This document shows, one piece after another, positions 1 to 6,011 of a stretch of DNA of 7,576 nucleotides (positions within the stretch are counted from its first letter, which is position 1; every line of letters starts with the position of its first letter). The position numbers and the translations under genes were made by a program. Source of the stretch: Rhodobacter sp. (GTDB lineage Bacteria; Pseudomonadota; Alphaproteobacteria; Rhodobacterales; Rhodobacteraceae); assembly GCA_013824055.1 (NCBI GenBank), contig PNNE01000094.1, positions 1 to 7,576 of the forward strand. Reading direction: 5' to 3'. Under the pieces are notes generated by a model. That model searched no databases. It was not told the DNA's origin and saw only the letters and a list, made by a program, of their open reading frames with translations.

Positions 1-210
1 GGTCCAGTCCACCTGGGTCTGGAACCGCGACAGGTCGATCCCGTGCACCGGATAGCGGTCCGGGGACCGGCCCGGCCAGTCGGTCGGATCGCTGTCCGAG
101 AAGTTCGAGCTGGTGACCGAGACCTCCAGCGCCTCGGGCGCGGCCTCGCGGCGGGTTTGCCCGCAGGCGGCCAGAGCCACGAGGATCACAAGGGAAATGC
201 TGCGGATCAT
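1..210 (-). CDS. GH25-family (lysozyme-type) lipoprotein, N-terminal part, runs off the left edge
   Basis: The frame is open from an ATG at 210-208 to base 1, giving 70 residues with no stop. The protein starts with MIRSISLVILVALAAC, a short lipoprotein signal peptide with lipobox LAAC and the lipidated Cys at residue 16. A Ser/Pro/Asp-rich linker follows, then YPVHGIDLSRFQTQVDW (53-69). That block matches the first beta strand of glycoside hydrolase family 25 domains (HGIDVSxxQ...DW), where the Asp (here D59) lies in the active-site region. The family cleaves the MurNAc-GlcNAc bond of peptidoglycan. As a lipoprotein it would act in the periplasm, probably anchored to a membrane. The DxE catalytic motif lies outside the window, so activity cannot be judged. 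No strong Shine-Dalgarno precedes the ATG; GGCAGG about 8 bases upstream is the best candidate. The roughly 97 bases between it and the upstream AhpD-like gene show no clear promoter or terminator. Confidence 0.8.
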   Translation of the reverse strand, partial: MIRSISLVILVALAACGQTRREAAPEALEVSVTSSNFSDSDPTDWPGRSPDRYPVHGIDLSRFQTQVDWT

Positions 211-306
211 GGCCGCAGCCTGCCGCGACTTGCCCTGACTGTCACCTTTGAAGTCTGGCCCGACCCACTGCCCTGGCCGCGATGCGCAACGATCCGCGCA
301 GAGACC

Positions 307-654
307 CTATGCGGAGGCCAGCTCGTCCCAGCAGGCCAGCGCGTGCCCGGCATACATCAGCCCCGGACCGCCCCCCATCTGGATCGCCATCGCCAGCACG
401 TCGCCCAGCTCCTCGCGCGTGGCCCCGGCCTTCATCAGCGCTTCGACGTGAAAGTTGATGCAAGGCTCGCAGCGCAGGATGATCGACATGCCCAGCGCGA
501 CAAACTCCTTCTCCTTCAAGCCCAGCGGACCGCTCTCCTTCACCGCCTTCGACAGCGCGCCAAAGCCCCTTGCAGTTTCGGGAACCAGGGCGTTCAGCGC
601 ACGCAGCTCGCGGCGCATCTCGGTGATCTTCTCGGCATAGGGTGTGTCTGACAT
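307..654 (-). CDS. AhpD-like / carboxymuconolactone decarboxylase family protein
   Basis: This is a 115-residue, all-helical-looking protein of the CMD family (PF02627 type). Residues E50, C62, C65 and H69 reproduce the E-x11-C-x2-C-x3-H arrangement of the AhpD alkylhydroperoxidase active site, in the stretch RCEPCINFHVE. A glycine-rich segment, MGGGPG (93-98), follows. In AhpD the two cysteines reduce peroxides and are recycled through a proton relay of the Glu and His. This supports a thiol redox or peroxidase role rather than lactone decarboxylation, although the true substrate is unknown. The protein is cytoplasmic, with no signal peptide. The ATG at 654-652 is chosen because AAGGAGG (666-660) sits 5 bases upstream; the longer in-frame extension runs back over the neighbouring FAD gene in another frame. 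It lies 59 bases after the dehydrogenase stop, with an FNR-like site and a hairpin in that gap. No terminator is obvious after it. Confidence 0.88.
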   Translation of the reverse strand: MSDTPYAEKITEMRRELRALNALVPETARGFGALSKAVKESGPLGLKEKEFVALGMSIILRCEPCINFHVEALMKAGATREELGDVLAMAIQMGGGPGLMYAGHALACWDELASA

Positions 655-655
655 C

Positions 656-676
656 GGGGCCTCCTTGATTGGCCCC
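656..676 (-). promoter_or_regulatory. Leader hairpin enclosing the ribosome binding site of the AhpD-like gene
   Basis: In the minus-strand transcript GGGGCC (676-671) can pair with GGCCCC (661-656), six G-C pairs around the 9-base loop AAUCAAGGA. The Shine-Dalgarno AAGGAGG (666-660) is split between the loop and the 3' side of the stem. The stem ends one base before the start codon. Such a stem would be expected to limit ribosome access unless melted or bound. The pairing is visible in the sequence; the regulatory role is inferred. Confidence 0.5.
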
Positions 677-703
677 TGATCGCATCCGCCGGTGCACCTC
701 GCG

Positions 704-717
704 TTGACCTGCGTCAA
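704..717. promoter_or_regulatory. FNR/FnrL-like binding site
   Basis: The bases read TTGAC-CTGC-GTCAA, a perfect dyad with a 4-base spacer; the repeat extends by one more pair (GTTGAC/GTCAAC, 703-718). It differs from the FNR consensus TTGAT-N4-ATCAA only by a symmetric T-to-C/A-to-G change, a variant accepted by FNR/CRP-family regulators of alphaproteobacteria. It covers the stop codon of the FAD gene, and its centre is about 56 bases upstream of the AhpD-like ATG. A class II position (centre near -41.5) would put transcription start near 669. I see no good -10 box, so function is an inference. Confidence 0.45.
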
Positions 718-1790
718 CCGAAGCGGGCAGGCGACAACTGCGCCACCAGCCTGGCCTCCAGCTCCGACACGCGCCCGCCGATCAGGTCCGCCGCCAGCAG
801 GCTGGCCGCGGCACAGGTCTGGAACCCGTACCCGCCCTGACCCGCCAGCCAGAAGAACGACGGCTCCCGCACATCCGGCCCGATCACCAGCACCCGGTCT
901 GGCGAAAAGGTCCGCAGGCCCGCCCAACTGGCCAACAGGCGCGTCACGGGTTCGGTCACCATCTCCTCGTATCGCGCCAGACCCTCGGCCAGCACCATGT
1001 CGTCGGCCCAGGCATCGTGCGGCTCGCTCAGGTCCTCCTCGGCAGGGCTGACGATCAGCGCGCCTGCGTCGGGCTTGGCATACCAGTCCTCGCCCGGCCC
1101 GAACATCATCGGCCATTTGCTGACGTCATGCCCGCCCGGAGCCGGAATCCGCGCCATCGACCGCCGATACGGAGTGAACCCCAAGGGCCGCACGCCCGCC
1201 ATCCGGGCCACCTCATCAACCCAGGCCCCCGCCGCGTTGACGATCATCCGCGCGGTGAACTCTCCCGCCCCGGAGGTCACGCGCCAGCCCGCGCTGTCCC
1301 TGGCAATCGCGCTGACCCTGGCCCTGGTCACGATCCGCGCCCCGCGCCCCTTCGCCTCGCGCGCAAAGCCCTGGATCAGCAGGTCGGTGTCCACATCCTC
1401 GGCATGCGCCGCATAGCCCGCCATCGCCACCGTATCCGGGTTCAGGATCGGCACGATCGCCCGCGCCTCCTCGACGCTGATCCGGTCGAAGGCCATGTCC
1501 ACCAGGTCATGCTCGAAGGCCTCGGCCCCGTCCGACTTGGCCAACAGCAACAGCCCGCGCGGCGACAGCACCCCCGGCACGCTGCGGAAATGCGCCTCGG
1601 ACGCCATCGACAGCCCGACCACCGCAGGCGCGCCATAGCGCGGCTCGAACAGGGCTGCCGACCGACCGCTGGCATGGTGCGCCAGCGCCTCTTCTGCCTC
1701 CAGCACGATCACCGAGCCCAGCTCGGACATCCGCGCCGCTGCCGAGATCCCGGCGATCCCGCCGCCTATGATCAGAAAATCCACGTCCAT
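714..1790 (-). CDS. FAD-dependent amine / D-amino-acid dehydrogenase, DauA-like
   Basis: A 358-residue DAO-fold flavoenzyme (PF01266 type). The N-terminal FAD-binding Rossmann motif is GGGIAGISAA (9-18), followed by SGRSAA (41-46), the NAAGAWVD motif (185-192) and the C-terminal GQGGYGFQT (317-325). The layout closely follows D-arginine dehydrogenase DauA as I recall its sequence. Such enzymes oxidise amino acids to imino acids, which hydrolyse to 2-oxo acids, passing electrons to a carrier rather than to oxygen. Pocket residues equivalent to DauA Y53, Y249 and R305 are kept (Y52, Y237, R293). The equivalents of H48 and E87 are Leu (L47, L80), so arginine is unlikely to be the substrate. The protein is cytoplasmic, with no leader. 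The ATG at 1790 is preceded by GGGAG (1801-1797) at a 6-base gap; an upstream TTG at 1859 would give an odd, non-conserved extension. It follows the aldo/keto reductase by 65 bases. Glycine or sarcosine oxidase-like activity is an alternative. Confidence 0.87.
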   Translation of the reverse strand: MDVDFLIIGGGIAGISAAARMSELGSVIVLEAEEALAHHASGRSAALFEPRYGAPAVVGLSMASEAHFRSVPGVLSPRGLLLLAKSDGAEAFEHDLVDMAFDRISVEEARAIVPILNPDTVAMAGYAAHAEDVDTDLLIQGFAREAKGRGARIVTRARVSAIARDSAGWRVTSGAGEFTARMIVNAAGAWVDEVARMAGVRPLGFTPYRRSMARIPAPGGHDVSKWPMMFGPGEDWYAKPDAGALIVSPAEEDLSEPHDAWADDMVLAEGLARYEEMVTEPVTRLLASWAGLRTFSPDRVLVIGPDVREPSFFWLAGQGGYGFQTCAAASLLAADLIGGRVSELEARLVAQLSPARFG

Positions 1791-1796
1791 GCCCGT

Positions 1797-1828
1797 CTCC
1801 CGCTCTGCCCGGCTCCCGCTCTGCCCGC
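1797..1828. repeat. Tandem 16-bp direct repeat carrying the ribosome binding site
   Basis: On the plus strand CTCCCGCTCTGCCCG occurs at 1797-1811 and again at 1813-1827, exact 15-base copies at a 16-base period. On the minus strand each copy carries GCGGGAG, and the copy nearer the gene supplies the Shine-Dalgarno of the FAD dehydrogenase (GGGAG, 1801-1797). The period is not a multiple of three, which agrees with this stretch being non-coding and supports the ATG at 1790 over the TTG at 1859. Confidence 0.75.
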
Positions 1829-1855
1829 CCGTCAAACCATTCCCGTCCGCCGGAT

Positions 1856-2764
1856 TCAACCCGGTCCCTCTTCGCTGCGGTCGGTTGCGGGCGGCGGAGC
1901 AGGCACCAGGGCGGCCACGGCAGCACGCAGCGCCGGGTCCAGCCGCAGACCTGCCGCGGCCAGCGCAGGCGCCAGTTGCGCCGCGTCGCGGGCGGACACG
2001 ATGGGCACCGGGCGCGCCGGATGCGCCATGACCCAGGCCACCGCCAGTGTCACCGGATGCAGCCCCGCCTCGGCCGCCAGCCGGGCAAAGGCGGCGTCCA
2101 CGCCCTCTGGCACCCCGGCATAGCGGCGGGCATAGCGCGCGTCCGTGGTCAGCCGTCCCTGCCCGCCCGCCGCATACTTGCCCGACAGCAGACCGCCGCC
2201 CAGCGGCGAATAGCTGTAGACCGCCAGCCCCTGGTCCATCGCCATCGGCAGAAGCTCGACCTCGGCCTGCCGCTTCACCGCCGAATACATCGGCTGGATC
2301 GCGTCGATCCGCCCGCCCAGCGCAGCGGCCAGGCCTTGCGCCTTCATCACCTGCCAGGCGGCAAAGTTCGACACGCCGATCCGCCTTGCAAGGCCCTGCG
2401 CCTGGAAGCCCAGCAGCGTCGCGACCGTCTCGTCCAGCGGCGTGTCCGGGTCAAAGCGGTGCAGGTACAGCAGGTCCACCGGCAGCCCGATGCGGTCCAG
2501 GCTCTCGGAAACCTGGGCCGTCAGGTTCGCCCGTCCCGCGCCCCCGTCATAGCCCGCCTTGGTCGCGATCCGCACCCCTTCGACCCCGCGCAACAGGTCG
2601 CCCAGCATCCGCTCGGACGCCCCGCCGCCATAGCCATGCGCGGTGTCGAAATCGCGCAGTCCGGCGGCCAGGCAGGCCTCGACCATGCCAGCCGCCGCGC
2701 GCGCATCGGCCGTGGTGCCGAATTGCATGGCCCCGAAGGCCAGCCCCTGTGAAATGTCCGTCAT
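1856..2764 (-). CDS. Aldo/keto reductase family oxidoreductase
   Basis: A 302-residue (beta/alpha)8-barrel reductase that would use NAD(P)H to reduce a carbonyl group in the cytoplasm. The catalytic tetrad of the family is visible as D40 and Y45 (in DFDTAHGYGGG), K69 (IATKAGYD) and H102 (LLYLHRFD). GVSNF (130-134) and the cofactor-region segment SPLGGGLLSGKY (186-197) also fit the family. An Ala/Pro-rich tail after about residue 286 ends the protein. The first strand (GLAFGAMQFG) begins at residue 7, so the ATG at 2764 is the sensible start. The ribosome binding site is weak, with only GGCAGG upstream. It begins just 31 bases after the transporter terminator, leaving almost no room for a separate promoter, so it must depend on read-through or on a promoter overlapping the end of the binding-protein gene. 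The substrate cannot be inferred. Confidence 0.9.
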   Translation of the reverse strand: MTDISQGLAFGAMQFGTTADARAAAGMVEACLAAGLRDFDTAHGYGGGASERMLGDLLRGVEGVRIATKAGYDGGAGRANLTAQVSESLDRIGLPVDLLYLHRFDPDTPLDETVATLLGFQAQGLARRIGVSNFAAWQVMKAQGLAAALGGRIDAIQPMYSAVKRQAEVELLPMAMDQGLAVYSYSPLGGGLLSGKYAAGGQGRLTTDARYARRYAGVPEGVDAAFARLAAEAGLHPVTLAVAWVMAHPARPVPIVSARDAAQLAPALAAAGLRLDPALRAAVAALVPAPPPATDRSEEGPG

Positions 2765-2795
2765 GACCGCAGCCTGCCACGGCCACCGGCCAACG

Positions 2796-2821
2796 AAAAG
2801 GCCCGCCGAAGCGGGCCTTTT
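2796..2821 (-). terminator. Intrinsic terminator of the transporter operon
   Basis: In the minus-strand transcript an 11-bp stem AAAAGGCCCGC / GCGGGCCTTTT closes on a UUCG loop flanked by C and G, the very stable cUUCGg tetraloop. The stem ends in UUUU. It lies 21 bases after the stop codon of the binding protein. The dyad also has A residues on the other side, so it could act in both directions, but no plus-strand gene arrives here. Confidence 0.93.
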
Positions 2822-2842
2822 GTCACCGGCAAGGCCGATGGA

Positions 2843-3937
2843 TCACTGCGGGATGTCGCCGACGATGCCTTCGACGTAGAAGTTCATCCCCAGAAGGTCG
2901 CTGTCGGGGGCAATCGCGCCCTCGGCCAGCCAGGGCGAGCCGTCCTGCTTGTTGATCGGCCCGGTGAACGGGTGGTAGGTCCCCGCCGCGATCGCGTCGC
3001 GCATGGCTTCCGCCTCGGCCTTCACTTCGGCCGGAACCGCCTCGGTGATCGTCCCGATCTCGACCTCGCCTGCCGCGATCCCCTCCCAGCTGTCGGTCTG
3101 GGCATAGGTCCCGTCCAGCAGCTGACCCACGCGCTTGACGTAGTAGGGCGCCCAGTTGTCGATGATTGACGACACCCGGGGGGTCGGCATGTATTCCGGG
3201 ATCGCCATGTCCGAGGCCTGGCCAAAGCCGATCACCCGGCCCTCGGTCTTGGCGGCCTCGGCCAGAGGAGCGGTCGAGTCGGTGTGCGACGCGATCACGT
3301 CCACGCCCTGGTCGATCAGCGCCTTGGCCGCATCGGCCTCTTTCGCCGGGTCGAACCAGGTGAAGGCCCAGACGATCGACAGCTCGACGTCCGGGTTCAC
3401 CTTCCTGGCGTGCAGGAAGTAGCTGTTGATCCCCATGATGACTTCCGGGATCGGGAAGGACGCGATGTAGCCGATCTTGTTGGTCTTGGTCATCCTGCCG
3501 GCGATGTGGCCCTGCACCGCGCGGCCTTCGTAGAAGCGTGCGTTGTAGGTCGAGACGTTCGGATGCTCGCGCTTGTAGCCGGTCGCGTGTTCGAACTTCA
3601 CATCGGGGAACTTGGCGGCGACGGCGTTCGTCGCGTCCATGAAGCCGAAGGAGGTGGTGAAGATGATGTTGCAGCCGCCCAGCGCCATCTGGGTCAGCAC
3701 ACGTTCGGCGTCCGCGCCCTCGGGCACGTTTTCCTGATACTGGATCTCGACCTTGTCGCCAAAGGCCTCCTGCACGGCCAGCGCGCCCTGGTGGTGCTGG
3801 TAGGTCCAGCCGCCGTCGCCGATCGGGCCGACGTAGACGAAGCAGGCCTTCACCTTGTCCATGCCCTGCGCGAAGGACGCGCCGCTTGCCAGCAGCAGGC
3901 CCGTCACGGCGCCTGCCAGCAGATTTCTCCGTTTCAT
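2843..3937 (-). CDS. BMP/PnrA-family ABC transporter substrate-binding protein
   Basis: A 364-residue periplasmic binding protein that captures the ligand and delivers it to the membrane permeases. Residues 1-23 form a signal peptide (MKRRNLLAGA..., cleavage likely after SFA). The RRNLL stretch resembles a Tat motif, but Sec export is equally possible. There is no lipobox Cys, so the mature protein should be soluble. The mature part starts with KACFVYVGPIGDGGWTYQHH (30-49), the hallmark opening of Gram-negative BMP proteins, followed by TTSFGFMDAT (94-103), YNARFYEGRAVQG (131-143) and IGFGQASDM (236-244). The family binds purine nucleosides or purine bases; which one cannot be read here. The ATG at 3937 is chosen for AGGGGAG (3951-3945) 7 bases upstream and the signal peptide; an in-frame ATG at 4000 would spoil it. 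It is the last gene of its operon, 49 bases after the second permease, and a strong terminator follows. Confidence 0.94.
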   Translation of the reverse strand: MKRRNLLAGAVTGLLLASGASFAQGMDKVKACFVYVGPIGDGGWTYQHHQGALAVQEAFGDKVEIQYQENVPEGADAERVLTQMALGGCNIIFTTSFGFMDATNAVAAKFPDVKFEHATGYKREHPNVSTYNARFYEGRAVQGHIAGRMTKTNKIGYIASFPIPEVIMGINSYFLHARKVNPDVELSIVWAFTWFDPAKEADAAKALIDQGVDVIASHTDSTAPLAEAAKTEGRVIGFGQASDMAIPEYMPTPRVSSIIDNWAPYYVKRVGQLLDGTYAQTDSWEGIAAGEVEIGTITEAVPAEVKAEAEAMRDAIAAGTYHPFTGPINKQDGSPWLAEGAIAPDSDLLGMNFYVEGIVGDIPQ

Positions 3938-3956
3938 TCTTGTACTCCCCTTGGTG

Positions 3957-3975
3957 GCGGGCACCTTCGGCCCGC
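3957..3975 (-). promoter_or_regulatory. Intercistronic hairpin upstream of the binding-protein ribosome binding site
   Basis: In the minus-strand transcript GCGGGC (3975-3970) pairs with GCCCGC (3962-3957) around a 7-base loop, ending five bases before the AGGGGAG ribosome binding site. No T-run follows, so it is not an intrinsic terminator. It could protect a processed binding-protein mRNA from 3' or 5' decay, or tune translation; that role is inferred. Confidence 0.45.
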
Positions 3976-3983
3976 AGTTATGC

Positions 3984-3998
3984 GCCTCAGCGTGAGGC
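3984..3998 (-). promoter_or_regulatory. Small hairpin across the stop codon of the second permease
   Basis: GCCTCA (3984-3989) and TGAGGC (3993-3998) form a 6-bp stem with a 3-base loop on either strand. The permease stop codon (3989-3987) lies in one arm. With the next hairpin it fills most of the short gap before the binding-protein gene. Its role, if any, is unknown. Confidence 0.35.
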
Positions 3999-4916
3999 AT
4001 GAAAGTTTTGGCCCAGCGCGGCCGGAGCGCCGTTTGCCTTGCGCCCCGCCGACATGATGACCAGCACCAGGATGGTTATCAGATAGGGGGCCATGGACAA
4101 GTACTCGACCGGGATGCCGCTGCCTGCGACCTGCAGGTTCAGCTGCAGGACAGTGATGCCGCCGAAAAGATAAGCACCGATCAACACCCGCCAGGGCTTC
4201 CAGCTGGCGAAGACCACGATGGCCAGCGCGATCCACCCCGCGCCTGCGGTGATCCCGTCCACCCACTGCGGCACCCTGGCAAGAGAGATGTATGCCCCGC
4301 CCATCCCCGCCATCGCCCCGCCAAAGGCGATGCACATGAGCCGGATGCGGTTGACCTTGTAGCCCAGCGCATGCGCGGCCTCATGGCTTTCGCCGACCGC
4401 CCGGATGATCAGCCCGACGCGGGTCGATTTCAGCACCCACCACAGGACCGCCGTCATCGCGATGCTGAAATAGACCACCCAGTCATGCCCGAACAGGATC
4501 GGCCCCACCACCGGCAGATCGGCCAGCGCATCCGGCAAGAGCTGCCCCGTCGCCGGCGGCTTGATCCCGTTGTACCCCTGCCCGCCAAGGGAACTGACCC
4601 CCAGCCCGAACAGCGTCAGCGCCAGCCCCGTCGCCACCTGGTTCGCCAGAAACACCTGCGTCAGGGTCGCAAAGATCAGGCTCAGCAGCGCCCCCGCCAC
4701 CGCCCCGCCGAAGAACCCGATGACCGGGCTTCCCGTTTCGACCGCCACGACGAACCCGCCCAAGGCGCCGATGATCATCATCCCCTCGACGCCCAGGTTC
4801 AGCACGCCCGAGCGTTCCACCACCGCCTCGCCCAGCGCCGCCAGCAGGATCGGCACCGCCGAGGCCATGAGCGTCGCGATCAGGATGACCGGATTGATCC
4901 CACCGAAGAAGTCCAT
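3987..4916 (-). CDS. ABC transporter permease, second subunit (BPD_transp_2 family)
   Basis: A 309-residue hydrophobic inner-membrane protein with roughly eight to ten apparent membrane segments. It would pair with the first permease to form the translocation path of the nucleoside/purine importer. Typical family blocks are GVLNLGVEGMM (38-48), ANQVATGLALTLFGLG (91-106), the cytoplasmic loop RAVGESHEAAHALGYKVNRIR (about 172-192, likely contact with the ATPase) and GWIALAIVVFASW (227-239). The ATG at 4916-4914 shares its A with the TGA stop of the first permease, a TGATG junction that implies translational coupling, and no good ribosome binding site is needed. A longer open frame upstream (to 5387) is only the shadow of the first permease: its Gly/Arg-rich translation lacks membrane segments. 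Confidence 0.94.
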   Translation of the reverse strand: MDFFGGINPVILIATLMASAVPILLAALGEAVVERSGVLNLGVEGMMIIGALGGFVVAVETGSPVIGFFGGAVAGALLSLIFATLTQVFLANQVATGLALTLFGLGVSSLGGQGYNGIKPPATGQLLPDALADLPVVGPILFGHDWVVYFSIAMTAVLWWVLKSTRVGLIIRAVGESHEAAHALGYKVNRIRLMCIAFGGAMAGMGGAYISLARVPQWVDGITAGAGWIALAIVVFASWKPWRVLIGAYLFGGITVLQLNLQVAGSGIPVEYLSMAPYLITILVLVIMSAGRKANGAPAALGQNFHASR

Positions 4917-5995
4917 CAATGCGCCCCCACAGCCAGTCGGAACCGGTAATTCGTCAGCACATCCACCGCCAGCAGGAAGAACAGCAGCATCCCCTGGAAC
5001 ACCTGGATCGCCGCATCCGGCAGGCCCAGGCTCGTGGACGCCATCTCGCCCCCCACATAGGTCAGCGCCAGGATGAACCCTGCCAGCACGATGCCCAGCG
5101 GATTGAGCCGCCCCAGGAAGGCCACGATGATCGCCGTGAACCCGTAGCCGGTGTTGAAGTCGATGCTGATCTGCCCGGCCGGCCCCGTCACCTCGAACAT
5201 GCCCGCCAGCCCGGCCAGCGCGCCCGAAAGCCCCATGCACAGCACCACCAGCCGCGCTGGCGACACCCCGTGGAACCGCGCTGCCCGCGGCGCCTGGCCC
5301 GCCAGCCGGATCTGGAACCCCGCCTGATGCCGCGTCAGCAGGATATAGGCCAGCACCGCCGTCACCAGCGCCGCCACACCGCCCCAATGCAGCCCCAGAG
5401 GCTCATACAGAAACGCGTTCTGCGCCGCCGGATAGCTGGAGAAATTGCGGCTGCCCGGAAAGCCCATCCCCTCGGGGTTCTTGAGGAAACCGGTCGAGGC
5501 CTTGGCCAGGATCGTCTCGGCCACATAGACCAGCATCAACGACACAAGGATCTCGTTGGTGTTGAACCGCGTCTTCAGGATCGCCGGGATCATCGCCCAG
5601 ACCCAGCCGCCGAAGGCTCCGGCGACGATCATCACCGGGAATATCCACCGGCTTTCCGTCGGAAACACCGCCAGCCCCACCGCGGCGCCGAAGATGGCGC
5701 CGATGATGTACTGACCTTCGGCCCCGATGTTCCAGATCCCCGCCCGGAACCCCAGGGCCAACCCGATGGCGATCAGGATCAGCGGACCCGCCTTCACCAG
5801 AAGCTGCCCGCGCAGATAGAAGGCGAACTCGCCGAACAAGGGGTCCCAGAAGATCGTGCGGATCACCTCGAACGGGTTCGTGCCCATCAGGGCAAAAAGG
5901 ATGCCGCCCGCGATCATCGTCAGGACCACCGCGACGGGCGGTGTCGCATAAAGCCAGAACTTGCTGGGGGTGGGACGCTTTTCCAGCCTCAGCAC
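4916..5995 (-). CDS. ABC transporter permease, first subunit (BPD_transp_2 family)
   Basis: A 359-residue inner-membrane permease whose first hydrophobic segment follows a short basic N-terminus. Recognisable blocks are LGFRAGIWNIGAEGQYIIG (about 79-97), FNTNEILVSLMLVYVAE (about 140-156), the polar loop RLAGQAPRAARFHG and GFTAIIVAFLGRLNPLGIV near the C-terminus. These are characteristic of the permeases that accompany BMP binding proteins. It forms a heterodimer with the next gene's product. The GTG at 5995 is chosen because GGGGAGG (6009-6003) sits 7 bases upstream. An in-frame TTG at 6016 would lie above that ribosome binding site and inside a palindrome. The gap to the ATPase stop is 66 bases and is nearly filled by a double palindrome. 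The gene end overlaps the next start by one base. Confidence 0.93.
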   Translation of the reverse strand: MLRLEKRPTPSKFWLYATPPVAVVLTMIAGGILFALMGTNPFEVIRTIFWDPLFGEFAFYLRGQLLVKAGPLILIAIGLALGFRAGIWNIGAEGQYIIGAIFGAAVGLAVFPTESRWIFPVMIVAGAFGGWVWAMIPAILKTRFNTNEILVSLMLVYVAETILAKASTGFLKNPEGMGFPGSRNFSSYPAAQNAFLYEPLGLHWGGVAALVTAVLAYILLTRHQAGFQIRLAGQAPRAARFHGVSPARLVVLCMGLSGALAGLAGMFEVTGPAGQISIDFNTGYGFTAIIVAFLGRLNPLGIVLAGFILALTYVGGEMASTSLGLPDAAIQVFQGMLLFFLLAVDVLTNYRFRLAVGAH

Positions 5996-6002
5996 AACAC
6001 AT

Positions 6003-6009
6003 CCTCCCC
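6003..6009 (-). promoter_or_regulatory. Ribosome binding site that fixes the GTG start of the first permease
   Basis: Minus-strand GGGGAGG with a 7-base spacer to the GTG at 5995-5993. A nearer ATG (6002-6000) is in another frame and too close to be used. The site begins four bases after the double palindrome ends, so folding of that element could affect ribosome loading. Confidence 0.8.
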
Positions 6010-6011
6010 GC

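Noticed and set aside
655..1116. N-terminal extension of the AhpD-like protein to 269 residues
   Set aside because: The extra part is a shadow of the dehydrogenase. The ATG at 654 has an ideal ribosome binding site and gives the normal family length.
1017..2123. Long plus-strand reading frame of 368 codons antisense to the dehydrogenase and reductase genes
   Set aside because: It is Arg/His/Pro-rich, matches no domain I know, and spans two well-supported minus-strand genes and their gap. Such frames are expected opposite GC-rich genes.
3938..3986. A purine riboswitch before the binding-protein gene
   Set aside because: The gap is only 49 bases and shows two simple hairpins, without the three-way junction or conserved core of a purine aptamer. 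The operon leader, where one would be expected, is outside the window.
3284..4949. Plus-strand reading frames (3284-4057 and 3999-4949) opposite the binding protein and second permease
   Set aside because: The composition is low-complexity Arg/His/Asp/Gln, without membrane segments or motifs; shadows of the real genes.
4917..5387. N-terminal extension of the second permease by 157 residues
   Set aside because: The extension is Gly/Arg/Ala-rich nonsense read through the first permease in another frame. The family start MDFFGG at 4916 fits the TGATG coupling.
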